From positions 310,001 through 374,000 of the forward strand of contig NZ_CP025394.1 in the NCBI RefSeq assembly GCF_002943525.1: DNA of 64,000 nucleotides. The letters run 5' to 3'. How positions within the stretch are numbered: the first letter of the stretch is position 1; the number at the start of each line of letters is the position of its first letter. The position numbers and the translations under genes are program-made. Of this stretch, positions 47,477 through 56,228 are shown in pieces. The notes under the pieces are model-generated. The model had not been told where the DNA came from. It searched no databases and saw nothing but the letters and a program-made list of their open reading frames with translations. Source of the DNA: Kitasatospora sp. MMS16-BH015 (GTDB lineage: Bacteria; Actinomycetota; Actinomycetes; Streptomycetales; Streptomycetaceae).

Positions 47477-47482
47477 ACGCTA
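47477..47482 (-). promoter_or_regulatory. Likely -10 hexamer of the SWIM gene
   Basis: TAGCGT on the minus strand lies seven bases before the SWIM ATG, with the same spacing as before the LigD-polymerase gene. It includes the TAG stop codon of the upstream MFS gene. A leaderless transcript is expected. Confidence 0.5.
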
Positions 47483-48727
47483 GGCCCCACCACCGACAGC
47501 CCTCGAGGGCTCCTCGGCCGGCCTGGCCGCCGCCCGCCTCACCCGCACCAGCAACCCGCCGGCCGTCAGCGCCAGCACCCCCGCCGCGACCGTCTGGACG
47601 CGGTAGTCGAGGCTCGCCACCAGCCCGGTCCCGGCCAGCATGGCGAGCCCGGTCGGGGCGAAGACCAGCGTCCCGGCGGTGCCGGCCGCCCGGCCGAGCA
47701 ACTCGCCCGGCGTCTCCCGCTGGACGGCGGTGAACGCCGCGATCAGCGGCCAGGGCAGGCCGACGCCGATCGCCAGACTGCCCGTCAGCACCAGCGGCAG
47801 GTACGGGGTGGCGCGGGCCAGCACGCCGAGGGCGAAGAGCGTCATCCCGGCTGCCACGAAGGCGCGTTCAGGCATTCTCCGCATCAGCGCACCCGCCGCC
47901 AGGCCGCCGAGCATCGATCCTGCGCCCTGCACCGTGGTCAGCACGGCGGCGAAGGCCGCCGCCCGGTGCAGCCCGGTGTCGAGCAGGGCGTACGTGGCGG
48001 TGCTGCTCAGGCCCGAGGCCACCATCGCGGTGGCGGCGGTGAGCACCAGTGGGCGCAGCACCGGGTGCTGCCAGAGGTACCTGGCTCCCTCGGCGGTCTC
48101 GGCCCGCCAGTCCGGCCGGGCCGAGCGCTCGGGGCGGGTCTCGCGAACGCGGAGCAGGCGGAAGGCGAGCGCCGCGAGCAGGAAGCTCCCCGTGTCCAGC
48201 ACGGCCACCGCCCGGCCCCCGAAGGCGGTGAACAGGGCCGCGCCGGCCAGTGGGGCGACGAGTTTGGTGCTCTCGATCGCGGTACGGACCAGTCCGTTGA
48301 AGTCGCCGCGCAGCTCCTCCCGGACGGCCGCGGCCACCAGCGCGGTCTCGGCGGTGTCGGTGAGCACGGTGCCCACCCCGACCACCGTCAGCACCCCGAA
48401 CAGCAGCCCCACCACCGCCGGTCGGGGTGCCAGCGCGGGTGCGAGCAGGACGGCGGCCAGCCCCAGGTTGACCCCGACCAGCAACGGCCGTCGGCGGACC
48501 CGGTCGGCCAGTGCGCCGACCACCGGGCCGGCCAGCGTGGGCAGCCAGATGCAGAACCCGGCCAGCGCGGCCAGGCTGTCCGACCCCGTCACGGTCTTGA
48601 TCCAGACTCCGGCGGCCACCGCCATCGCGGAGTCACCGAATCCGGAGACCACCACCCCGCCCAGGTAGAGCGCCGTGTTGCGCTCCCGGACCACCTTGAC
48701 CAACTGCCAACCCACCGTCGCCCCCAT
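47480..48727 (-). CDS. MFS transporter under ArsR control
   Basis: This 415-residue exporter-like MFS protein has about 12 helices; the loop signature GALADRVRRRPLLVG after helix 2 is present, and ALMRRMPERAFV marks the second half. It resembles drug or macrolide efflux pumps. The ATG at 48727 is divergent from an ArsR gene with a perfect palindrome between them, so expression is probably relieved by a ligand of that regulator. Its stop lies 10 bases before the SWIM start. Confidence 0.88.
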   Translation of the reverse strand: MGATVGWQLVKVVRERNTALYLGGVVVSGFGDSAMAVAAGVWIKTVTGSDSLAALAGFCIWLPTLAGPVVGALADRVRRRPLLVGVNLGLAAVLLAPALAPRPAVVGLLFGVLTVVGVGTVLTDTAETALVAAAVREELRGDFNGLVRTAIESTKLVAPLAGAALFTAFGGRAVAVLDTGSFLLAALAFRLLRVRETRPERSARPDWRAETAEGARYLWQHPVLRPLVLTAATAMVASGLSSTATYALLDTGLHRAAAFAAVLTTVQGAGSMLGGLAAGALMRRMPERAFVAAGMTLFALGVLARATPYLPLVLTGSLAIGVGLPWPLIAAFTAVQRETPGELLGRAAGTAGTLVFAPTGLAMLAGTGLVASLDYRVQTVAAGVLALTAGGLLVRVRRAAARPAEEPSRAVGGGA

Positions 48728-48768
48728 ACCGGCCCTGCCGTGCTTCCCGCTCCTGCCGTGGAGCGTCA

Positions 48769-48800
48769 CCCTACCCCCAATCATTTGCTTGGGGGTAGGG
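48769..48800. promoter_or_regulatory. Perfect palindromic operator of the ArsR-MFS divergon
   Basis: CCCTACCCCCAA and its exact complement TTGGGGGTAGGG flank an eight-base centre (TCATTTGC). This 12-8-12 palindrome lies in the 109-base gap between the divergent MFS and ArsR genes, 36 bases before the ArsR GTG. It is the likely binding site of the ArsR dimer and would repress both genes. Confidence 0.8.
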
Positions 48801-48836
48801 CAGCAGGAATCCACGGCCCTGCGGTTTACTGATCGG

Positions 48837-49352
48837 GTGACCGAAACCGATCCAGTGCTGCGCGCGCTCGCCCACCCGCTGCGGCTCCGGATGCTCACCC
48901 TCATCTGGCCCGCCCCGATGTCCGCCGCCGAACTCGCCCGCGAGCTGGACGTCTCGCACGCCCTCGCCAGCCAGCACCTGCGGCGCCTGGACGCCGTCGG
49001 GCTGGTCGAGTTGGCCGAGGAACGGGTGGTCCGGGGCGGGCGCGAGCGCCGCTACCGGGCGGTGCGCGGCACCCCGCTCTCCGACCAGGCCCAGGGCTCA
49101 CAGCTGCTCGCCGAGACCATGGCGCACACGCTGCGCGAACGCGTCGCCCGCCGCGCCCCGGAGGCCGCCGGCGTGACGGTGGACGCCGAGCTCTGGCTCG
49201 ACCCCGAGCTCTGGGAGAGCGCCCGACAGCGGCTCGCGGCCCTGGCCGTCGAGCTCCACGAGGCCGCCCGGCCGGTCCGCACCCCGGGCACCACCCCGGT
49301 CAGCCTCAGCCTGATGGCCTTTCCGCTCCGCGAGCAGGCCCCGGGCGACTGA
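48837..49352 (+). CDS. ArsR-family (winged-helix) transcriptional regulator
   Basis: This 171-residue protein has an N-terminal winged helix (PVLRALAHPLRLRMLTLI, then AAELARELDVSHALASQHLRRLDAVGLVE). It lacks the clear CVC metal site of arsenic sensors, so it probably responds to an organic ligand; it has a C-terminal extension of about 80 residues. The GTG at 48837 lies close to the palindromic operator shared with the divergent MFS gene, which fits autoregulation. Confidence 0.9.
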   Translation: MTETDPVLRALAHPLRLRMLTLIWPAPMSAAELARELDVSHALASQHLRRLDAVGLVELAEERVVRGGRERRYRAVRGTPLSDQAQGSQLLAETMAHTLRERVARRAPEAAGVTVDAELWLDPELWESARQRLAALAVELHEAARPVRTPGTTPVSLSLMAFPLREQAPGD

Positions 49353-49394
49353 CCCAACCCTGGCAGCGCACACCTCACGGGCAGCGGATGCGAC

Positions 49395-49440
49395 ACGGGC
49401 GGGTGGCTCGAACCGGCACCGGTTCGAGCCACCCGCCCGT
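49395..49440. terminator. Perfect 22-bp hairpin between convergent genes
   Basis: The arms at 49395-49416 and 49419-49440 are exact complements with only CA between them. The structure lies between the stops of the ArsR gene and the F420 oxidoreductase gene and should end transcription on both strands. Confidence 0.9.
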
Positions 49441-49456
49441 CACTACTGCGAACCGC

Positions 49457-50470
49457 TCAGACCCGGCCGATCACCTCGCTGCCGTACGCGTCGATGGTGG
49501 GCTCGATCGCGTCGTGCATCGCGTAGATCGCGAACTGGTCCACGCCCAGGGCCTTCAGCTCGGCCAGCCGCTCCCGGTGGGCGGCCGCCGGGCCGATCAG
49601 GCAGAACCGGTCGACGATCTCGTCCGGCACGAAGGCGGTGGACGGGTTGTCGGCCCGGCCGTGGTGTGAGTAGTCGTAACCCTCGCGGTCCTTGATGTAG
49701 GCGGTCAGCGCCTCGGGGATCACCTCGGAGTGCTCCCCGTAGCGGGCCACCAGGTCGGCCACGTGGTTGCCGACCATCCCGCCGAACCAGCGGCACTGCT
49801 CCCGGGCGTGGGCCAGCGCGGCGGGCGAGTCGTCGGCCGTGACGTAGGCCGGGGCGGCCACGCAGACGGTGACCGAGGCCGGGTCACGCCCGGCCTCGAC
49901 GGCGGCCTGCCGGACGGCCTTGACCATCCACTCGGTGAGGAACGGGTCGGCCAGCTGGAGGATGAACCCGTCCGCCTGCCGTCCGGTGAGCGCGAGCGCC
50001 TTGGGGCCGTACGCGCCCATCCAGATGGGCAGTCGGGCACCGGGGGTGATCCACGGGATCCGCATGGCGGTGCCGTCCACCTCGGCCTCCCGCCCCTCGG
50101 CCAGCTCCTTGATGGCGTGCATCGCGGCCGAGAGCCGGTCCAGGGTGGCCGGGCGGCGGCCGGCCACCCGCATCGCCGAATCCCCCCGGCCGATCCCGCA
50201 GACCGTCCGGTTGCCGAACATGTCGTTCAGCGTGGCGAAGAGCGAGGCGGTGACCTCCCAGGTCCGGGTGCCCGGGTTGGTCACCATCGGCCCGACCGTC
50301 AACCGCTCGGTCTGGCTCAGGATCTGACTGTAGATCACGAACGGCTCCTGCCAGAGCACCGCCGAGTCGAAGGTCCACCCATGGGTGAACCCGGCGGCTT
50401 CCGCCCGCCGCATCCGCTCGACGAGCAGCCGGGCCGGCGGGTCGGTCTGGAGGACGAGGCCGATGTCCAA
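49457..50470 (-). CDS. LLM-class F420-dependent oxidoreductase (hydantoin-operon type)
   Basis: This 337-residue bacterial luciferase-like barrel protein resembles the TIGR03842 family found with pyrimidine or hydantoin degradation genes. Seen: LTVGPMVTNPGTRTW, GIGRGDSAMRV and IWMGAYGPKALALTG, the typical F420 or flavin-site strands. The TTG start at 50470 follows AGGAG by five bases. It lies 22 bases after the hydantoinase gene, the third gene of a minus-strand operon. A redox step on the pyrimidine ring or its product is likely (inference). Confidence 0.88.
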   Translation of the reverse strand: MDIGLVLQTDPPARLLVERMRRAEAAGFTHGWTFDSAVLWQEPFVIYSQILSQTERLTVGPMVTNPGTRTWEVTASLFATLNDMFGNRTVCGIGRGDSAMRVAGRRPATLDRLSAAMHAIKELAEGREAEVDGTAMRIPWITPGARLPIWMGAYGPKALALTGRQADGFILQLADPFLTEWMVKAVRQAAVEAGRDPASVTVCVAAPAYVTADDSPAALAHAREQCRWFGGMVGNHVADLVARYGEHSEVIPEALTAYIKDREGYDYSHHGRADNPSTAFVPDEIVDRFCLIGPAAAHRERLAELKALGVDQFAIYAMHDAIEPTIDAYGSEVIGRV

Positions 50471-50492
50471 GTGGACTCCTAGTCAAGGGGGT

Positions 50493-51902
50493 TCAGTCCA
50501 GGTACTGACAGGTGGCGCGGGGCTGGAACCGGCCGTGGCCGGCCCGGCCGAGGTACGCACCGTCCTCGATCACGACCGTACCCCGGGAGAGCACCGTGCG
50601 GGCCCGGCCCGTGATGCGGCGTCCCTCGTACGCGGAGTAGTCCACGTTCATGTGGTGGGTGGCGGCCGAGAGGGTCTGCACCGCCTGCGGGTCGTAGACC
50701 ACCAGGTCGGCGTCGGAGCCGGGCGCGATGGTGCCCTTGCGCGGGTAGAGGCCGAACATCCGGGCCGGGGTGGCGCAGGCGATCTCGATCCACCGGCGGC
50801 GGCTCACGTGGCCGTCCACCACGGCCTGGTGGAGCAGGTCCATCCGGTTCTCCACCCCGGGCAGGCCGTTCGGGATCTTCGAGAAGTCGCCCCGGCCGAG
50901 CTCCTTCTGCCCGGTGAAGCAGAACGGGCAGTGGTCGGTGGAGACCACCTGCAGGTCGTTGGTGCGCAGCCCTCGCCAGAGCGCGGCCTGGTGCTCGCGC
51001 GGGCGCAGCGGCGTCGAGCAGACGTACTTGGCGCCTTCGAAGCCGTCGGCCCCCTCCTCGGCGAGGTTGTCGGTGGAGAGGAAGAGGTACTGCGGGCAGG
51101 TCTCGCCGAACACCGGCAGGCCGAGGTCGCGGGCGGCGGCCAGCTCGGCCACGGCCGACTCGGCCGAGACGTGCACCACGTAGAGCGGTGCCCCGGCCAC
51201 CTGGGCCAGCTTGATCGCCCGGTGGGTGGCCTCCGCCTCCAGCAACTCCCGCCGCACCTCGCCGTGGTAGCGCGGCGCGGTCTTGCCCGCGGCGAGCGCC
51301 TGCTCGACCAGCACGTCGATCGCGATGCCGTTCTCGGCGTGCATCATGATCAACCCGCCGTTCTCGGCGCCGCGTTGCATCGCCCGCAGGATCCGGCCGT
51401 CGTCGCTGTAGAACACCCCGGGGTAGGCCATGAACAGCTTGAACGAGGTGATCCCCTCGCCCACCAGCAGGTCCATCTCCTTGAGGCTGTCCTCGGTGAC
51501 GTCGGAGAGGATCATGTGGAAGGCGTAGTCGATCGCGCAGTTGCCCTCGGCCTTGGCGTGCCAACTGTCCAGCCCGGCCCGCAGACTGGCCCCCACCGAC
51601 TGCACCGCGAAGTCCACGATGGTGGTGGTCCCGCCCCAGGCGGCGGCCCGGGTGCCGGTCTCGAAGGTATCGGAGGCGGCGGTGCCGCCGAACGGCAGCT
51701 CCATGTGGGTGTGCGCGTCCACCCCGCCCGGGATGACGTAGCACCCGGTGGCGTCGATCACGCGCTCGGCCGTCCAACTCCCCGCCACCGCACTGCCGGT
51801 GGCGGCGAGCGCGACCACTTGCTCGCCCTCCACCAGCACGTCGGCGGCCACTTCCTCGGCGGCGGTGATCACCAGGCCGCCCCGGATCAGCGTACGAGTC
51901 AA
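50493..51902 (-). CDS. hydA: Dihydropyrimidinase / D-hydantoinase
   Basis: This 469-residue cyclic amidohydrolase has all the binuclear metal ligands visible: His64 and His66 in DAHTH, the carboxylatable Lys155 in SFKLFMAYPG, His188 in MMHAEN, His244 in VVHVSAE, and Asp323 in STDHCPF. It opens dihydrouracil, dihydrothymine or hydantoin rings to N-carbamoyl amino acids. The TTG at 51902 lies four bases after GAGGG, 11 bases downstream of the nitrilase-fold gene, whose product would act next. Confidence 0.94.
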   Translation of the reverse strand: MTRTLIRGGLVITAAEEVAADVLVEGEQVVALAATGSAVAGSWTAERVIDATGCYVIPGGVDAHTHMELPFGGTAASDTFETGTRAAAWGGTTTIVDFAVQSVGASLRAGLDSWHAKAEGNCAIDYAFHMILSDVTEDSLKEMDLLVGEGITSFKLFMAYPGVFYSDDGRILRAMQRGAENGGLIMMHAENGIAIDVLVEQALAAGKTAPRYHGEVRRELLEAEATHRAIKLAQVAGAPLYVVHVSAESAVAELAAARDLGLPVFGETCPQYLFLSTDNLAEEGADGFEGAKYVCSTPLRPREHQAALWRGLRTNDLQVVSTDHCPFCFTGQKELGRGDFSKIPNGLPGVENRMDLLHQAVVDGHVSRRRWIEIACATPARMFGLYPRKGTIAPGSDADLVVYDPQAVQTLSAATHHMNVDYSAYEGRRITGRARTVLSRGTVVIEDGAYLGRAGHGRFQPRATCQYLD

Positions 51903-51913
51903 CTCGCCCTCCC

Positions 51914-52756
51914 TCAGGCCTCGGTGAGCGGCCCGTAGGCCTCGGGGCGGCGGTCGCGGTAGAAGGCCCACTGCTGGCGGACCTGCTCGATCAGCCCGAG
52001 GTCGAGGTCGCGGACCACCAGCTCCTCGTCCTTGTCGGAGGCCGGCTCGCCGACGAACTGCCCGCGCGGGTCGACGAAGTAGCTCGTCCCGTAGAAGTCG
52101 TTGTCGCCGTACTCCTCCACCCCGACCCGGTTGATCGCGGCCACGAAGTACTCGTTCGCCACGGCGGCGGCGGGCTGCTCCAACTGCCACAGGTAGGCCG
52201 ACAGGCCCCGGCTGGTGGCGGAGGGGTTGTAGACGATCTCGGCCCCGGCCAGGCCCAACGCCCGCCAGCCCTCCGGGAAGTGGCGGTCGTAGCAGATGTA
52301 CACCCCGACCTTGCCGACGGCCGTGTCGAAGACCGGCCAGCCGAGGTTGCCGGGCTTGAAGTAGTACTTCTCCCAGAAGCCCTTGACCTGCGGGATGTGG
52401 TGCTTGCGGTACTTGCCGAGGTAGCTGCCGTCGGCGTCGATCACGGCGGCGGTGTTGTAGTAGAACCCGCTCTGCTCGACCTCGTACACCGGCACCACGA
52501 TCACCAGGTGCAGCTCCCGGGCCAGCTCCTGCATCCGCCGCACGGTGGGCCCGTCCGGCACCGGCTCGGCCCAGCCGTAATGCTCCGGCTCCTGGACCTG
52601 GCAGAAGTACGGGGCATTGAACACCTCCTGGAAGCCGATCACCTGTGCCCCCTGCGCGGCGGCCTCCCGCGCGGCCCGCTCGTGGGCCGCGATCATCGTC
52701 TCCTTGTCGCCCGTCCACGCGGTCTGGAACAGGGCGGCGCGCACCACTCGGCCCAT
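51914..52756 (-). CDS. Nitrilase-superfamily amidohydrolase (beta-ureidopropionase type)
   Basis: This 280-residue protein has the full Glu-Lys-Cys triad: Glu44 in GFQEVFN, Lys118 in YRKHHIP, and Cys155 in YICYDRHFPEG. It most resembles N-carbamoyl-beta-alanine or N-carbamoylputrescine amidases. In the operon it would remove the carbamoyl group left by the hydantoinase, giving a beta-amino acid, CO2 and ammonia. The ATG at 52756 follows GAGGAGA. It heads the three-gene operon. Confidence 0.93.
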   Translation of the reverse strand: MGRVVRAALFQTAWTGDKETMIAAHERAAREAAAQGAQVIGFQEVFNAPYFCQVQEPEHYGWAEPVPDGPTVRRMQELARELHLVIVVPVYEVEQSGFYYNTAAVIDADGSYLGKYRKHHIPQVKGFWEKYYFKPGNLGWPVFDTAVGKVGVYICYDRHFPEGWRALGLAGAEIVYNPSATSRGLSAYLWQLEQPAAAVANEYFVAAINRVGVEEYGDNDFYGTSYFVDPRGQFVGEPASDKDEELVVRDLDLGLIEQVRQQWAFYRDRRPEAYGPLTEA

Positions 52757-52888
52757 GGTCTTCTCCTCGGGTGAAGACGGTTCAGACCGTTGAGGGTAGG
52801 AGCTATCGGACGAAAGGAGTAGTGCTACGCGCGGATAACGCAGGCTCAGTTCCGTTTCACGCCAAACCATGACGAGCAGGTTTACCGA

Positions 52889-53701
52889 CTATCCGCCGTC
52901 GATCGGGGCCTGGGCCGCGTACCGGGCCGGCGAGGTGCCCACGGCCGCCGTGAAGTCCCGGGTCAGATGGGCTTGATCGGCGTAGCCGAGGTCGGCCGCG
53001 AGTTCGGCCCAGTCGACGGCCCGGCCCCCGTGCGCCCGCTCGGCGGCCTCGTGCAGCCGGGCCCGGCGGAGCACCCACTTGGGGCTCGCCCCGACGTACT
53101 CGGCGAACAGCCGCTGCAGCCGGCGTACGGTGAGGCCGGCTTCGGCGGCCAGCTGGTCGACCCGGCGCAGGTCCGACCCACCGGTGATCCGCGCCACCAG
53201 GCCGGCCACCTGCTCCGCCACCGGATCCGGCTCCGGCACCCGCGCGAGCAGGAACTCCTCGGCGACCGCCGCGAGTTCGCCGACCTCCCCCTCGCTCGCG
53301 AGCACCGCCTCGTTGACCGCCGCCACCCCGGCTCCGAACACCTCCTCGGCCGGCACCGACCGGTCCGCCAGCTCCGCCACCGCCCGCCCCAGGAACGGAC
53401 GGAACCCACCGGGCCGGAACTTCACGCCCAGCACCTGCCCGCGCCCCGACAGCCGCCGCACGAACACCGACCGGTCCACCCCGTACACCCGCGCCACCGG
53501 CGCCTCGAAGACCAGGTGCACATGGGGGTGCGCCAGCACCTTCTGCTCGTGCTCCGGCCGCCCCCGCCGGTCCCACCGCACCAGCCAGTGGAACTCCACG
53601 AACGGCGCCAGCCCGGCCGCCGGCGCCTGCTGGGCCACGCTGATCACGGCCGCGGCCCGGTGCGGGTGCAGCACTCCACGCCCCAGGTCCGGAGAGCTCA
53701 T
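52889..53701 (-). CDS. AraC-family transcriptional regulator
   Basis: This 270-residue protein has an N-terminal DUF6597-like sensing domain (PFVEFHWLVRWD, then LAHPHVHLVFE) and a C-terminal AraC helix-turn-helix pair (VDQLAAEAGLTVRRLQRLFAEYVGASPKWVLRRARL; the second helix pair ends DFTAAVGTSPARY). It is divergent from a TIGR03086 gene and upstream of the pyrimidine operon on the same strand. The TIGR03086 gene is the more likely target, since this pair occurs together in other actinomycetes. The ligand is unknown. Confidence 0.9.
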   Translation of the reverse strand: MSSPDLGRGVLHPHRAAAVISVAQQAPAAGLAPFVEFHWLVRWDRRGRPEHEQKVLAHPHVHLVFEAPVARVYGVDRSVFVRRLSGRGQVLGVKFRPGGFRPFLGRAVAELADRSVPAEEVFGAGVAAVNEAVLASEGEVGELAAVAEEFLLARVPEPDPVAEQVAGLVARITGGSDLRRVDQLAAEAGLTVRRLQRLFAEYVGASPKWVLRRARLHEAAERAHGGRAVDWAELAADLGYADQAHLTRDFTAAVGTSPARYAAQAPIDGG

Positions 53702-53837
53702 GCCGCCAGCCTAGGGAGTGCGGGTGGCCCGGTCGAACGGGGCCCGTGAGCCTCGGCCTCCTCGCCCCTGACGCCCCGCCCCTCGGCCCGTCGCTTTTGT
53801 TCAAGACACGGCCGGGCCGCCCGGCCAGGATCGGGGC

Positions 53838-54431
53838 ATGAACGAGCACGCACTCCACCCCCTGATGGCCCGCGCCGCGGCGGAGGCCGCCCGGATCGCA
53901 CGCGGGGTCCGCCCCGAACAGCTGGCCGGGCCGACGCCCTGTGCCGAGTACGACACCAAGGCCCTGGTCAACCACTGGGTGCTCTACACCTCGCACGGCC
54001 TGGAGCGCCGCGCCCGCCGCGAACCGCTGCCGCCCGAGCTGACCGCCACCGACTTCACCGCCACCCCCGACTGGGCCGCGGCCTACGCGGCGCAGCTCGA
54101 CCGCGCGGTGGCGGCCTGGGCCGAACCGGCCGCCTGGGACGGCGAGATCGACCTCGGCGGGATGTCCGTACCGGCGGTCACCATCGCCCAGCTGGTGGTG
54201 AAGGAGATGGTCCTGCACGGCTGGGACGTCGCCAAGGCCACCGGCCAACAGCTGGAGATCGACGAGGAACTCGCCGGCCTGATCCTCGCGGTGGTCGAGG
54301 AGCACGCCGAGACCTACCGCCGGTACGAGGGCTTCGCCGACCCGCTCCCGACGCCGGCCACCGCCGGCCCGCTCGACCGCGCCCTGGCCGCCTCGGGCCG
54401 CGACCCGCGGTGGAGCGCACCCACCGCCTGA
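53838..54431 (+). CDS. TIGR03086-family metal-binding protein (DinB/mycothiol-isomerase-like)
   Basis: This 197-residue four-helix-bundle protein is of the mycothiol-dependent maleylpyruvate isomerase/TIGR03086 type. Seen: LAGPTPCAEYDTKALVNHWVL with a potential metal His, and MVLHGWDVAKATGQ with the second His typical of the fold. The family is linked to mycothiol-dependent chemistry or detoxification. The ATG at 53838 is 136 bases from the divergent AraC start. Confidence 0.87.
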   Translation: MNEHALHPLMARAAAEAARIARGVRPEQLAGPTPCAEYDTKALVNHWVLYTSHGLERRARREPLPPELTATDFTATPDWAAAYAAQLDRAVAAWAEPAAWDGEIDLGGMSVPAVTIAQLVVKEMVLHGWDVAKATGQQLEIDEELAGLILAVVEEHAETYRRYEGFADPLPTPATAGPLDRALAASGRDPRWSAPTA

Positions 54432-54465
54432 GGCCGCCAGGCCGGCCGTACGCCCCCATGGCCGG

Positions 54466-55584
54466 CTACCGCACCACCACGTCCACCACCTGCACCCCGT
54501 TGTTCCCCATCCCCTGCCGGTTCCAGTCCGGCCCCGCCGGCTGGGCCCGGCCGCTCGCGTCGCTCGCCCGCACCATCAGGCGGTACGTGCCAGGGACCTC
54601 GGGGTGCCAGGGGTGGTGCCAGGGCCGCCAGGCGTAGGTGTCGGCGGCCGGGCCGAGCGCGGCGGGCTGCCAGCTGAGCCCGCCGTCGGTGCTCACCTCC
54701 ACGGCGGTGACCGGCGGGCGGCCGGACCAGGCGCGGCCGGTCAGCAGCTGGGCGGTGCGCTCGCAGACCCGGACCCGGCTCATGAAGTCGGGGAAGCCGG
54801 GCGGCACCATCAGGGCGCGCGGGCCGATCCGGGTGACGGGCTCGCCCGGGTCCTCGGCCTCCTGCTTGAAGCGGTAGGCGACCACCTGCTGGAAGCCGGT
54901 GAACGGCTCGGTGAGCACGGTGACCTCGGTCAGCCACTTGACCTGCGCCATCCCGTACCAGCCGGGCACCACCAGGCGCAGCGGCGCGCCGTGCTGCGGG
55001 GGCAGCGGCGCGCCGTTCATGGTGTCGGCCAGCAGCGCGTCCTCGCGCAGCGCCTCGGCCAGCGGCAGGCTGCGGGCGTAGGTCTGCTCGACGCCGCGCT
55101 CCACCCCGTGGTCGGCGCCGGTGAAGCAGACCTCCACGGCCGCCGGGTCGAGCCCGGCCTCGCGCAGCAGCGGGGCCAGCGGGGTGCCCGTCCACTCGGC
55201 GGTGCCGACCCCGCCGTCCAGCCAGGGCTGGCTGAGCGGCCGGGGGTCGAGCAGGGCCCGGCCGTTGCCGGCGCACTCCAGGGTGACGGTGTGGGTCACC
55301 CTCGGCCGGGCCCGCAGCTCGGCCAGGCTCAGCTCCACCGGCCGGTCGACGGCCCCGCCGAGGCGCAGCCGCCAGTGTCCTGGCTCGGCCTCGGGGATGT
55401 CGTAGTGGATCAGCAGGTAGTGCAGCCCGGCCGGGGTCAGCTCGTGCCGCAACGCCTCCAACGGCATCGCATGGTTGCGGGAGGCGAGCCGCAGCTCGTC
55501 CATGGTGATCGCCTCACCGGGCTCCGCGATCCGAGCCGGCAGGCTCGGGAGGCCGAGCCCGGGTTCGGCCCGGGTGGCGCTCAT
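54466..55584 (-). CDS. Molybdopterin-dependent sulfite-oxidase-like protein
   Basis: This 372-residue protein has an oxidoreductase molybdopterin domain (about 40-230) with the molybdenum-ligating Cys104 in LECAGNGR, the cofactor loop GADHGVER, and a C-terminal Mo-co dimerisation domain (about 250-370) with VSTDGGLSW. It resembles plant-type sulfite oxidases. No signal peptide or heme domain is seen, so a cytosolic role is likely. The ATG at 55584 sits right after GGAGGT. The frame stays open upstream through a lipoprotein-like fragment, which I treat as separate. Confidence 0.9.
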   Translation of the reverse strand: MSATRAEPGLGLPSLPARIAEPGEAITMDELRLASRNHAMPLEALRHELTPAGLHYLLIHYDIPEAEPGHWRLRLGGAVDRPVELSLAELRARPRVTHTVTLECAGNGRALLDPRPLSQPWLDGGVGTAEWTGTPLAPLLREAGLDPAAVEVCFTGADHGVERGVEQTYARSLPLAEALREDALLADTMNGAPLPPQHGAPLRLVVPGWYGMAQVKWLTEVTVLTEPFTGFQQVVAYRFKQEAEDPGEPVTRIGPRALMVPPGFPDFMSRVRVCERTAQLLTGRAWSGRPPVTAVEVSTDGGLSWQPAALGPAADTYAWRPWHHPWHPEVPGTYRLMVRASDASGRAQPAGPDWNRQGMGNNGVQVVDVVVR

Positions 55585-55625
55585 ACCTCCAGTGTGGTCA
55601 TCCCCCATCGGCGCCGCACCCCCGC

Positions 55626-55836
55626 CCGGACGGGCTCGCCAGGCGTCGTCGTCCGGCTTGGCCCAGGTGTGGTCGGTGGTGCGACGGATCTCGATCGTGC
55701 CCACGCCGGGCGCCTGGAGGATGCCACTGCAGTTGCCCTGGTGGTCCTCCGCCAAGGCGATCGTCCCGCTGTTGCGCGCGTCACCGGCCTCACCCTGCAC
55801 GTGGAACGAGCCGGCCCGCTCCGCCGCTTCGGTGCA
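55626..55836 (-). pseudogene. Fragment of a secreted lipoprotein-like domain
   Basis: In the reading frame of the sulfite-oxidase gene, just upstream, lies SFHVQGEAGD, then SGTIALAEDHQGNCSGIL, GTIEIRRT and TWAKPDDDAWR. This is the short beta pattern of streptomycete lipoproteins (charge-sensing or LppX-like) that read SFHVxG ... CxGxxxxxGxGxxExI ... WxKPDxAFWR. There is no signal peptide or lipobox in front and no stop behind before the next start. It looks like a decayed or displaced gene piece. A genuine N-terminal extension of the downstream enzyme is the alternative. Confidence 0.4.
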
Positions 55837-56228
55837 CCGGAGCAGCCGGCGGTGGGGAGGGCCGGCAGCAGACCGGCCGTCAGGAAGGAAAGGGATCACG
55901 AGACATTCCGGAGCCTTCTTCTCGGTGAATTCAGCAGACGAATCACAATGATCCAGCCCGCCGAATTCGCCGAAACGCCACCCCCACCTGATCTGCCGTC
56001 ATTGCCGCAACTCCGCAGATCCGGCGTCCGGAAATGTGGGATATCTCATGGATCGACCGTGCCGGACGCCACTCGCGACGCCCCGAAGGGCCTCCCGTCC
56101 GATCGCCGAAACCGCCACGACCCCACTCCCACCACAGGGCTGATCCCCCGTCGGCCGGACGAAGGCGGCGACTCACCGTCAACCGGAAAAAACGGTCCGG
56201 CGCGGCGCCGCCTGCGAGACTCGGAGAC
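55837..56228. other. Intergenic region without a supported gene
   Basis: These 392 bases between the lipoprotein remnant and the antiporter gene are less GC-rich around 55890-56050, which may mark promoter DNA. Frames here are open but show no homology or good ribosome sites. Confidence 0.5.
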
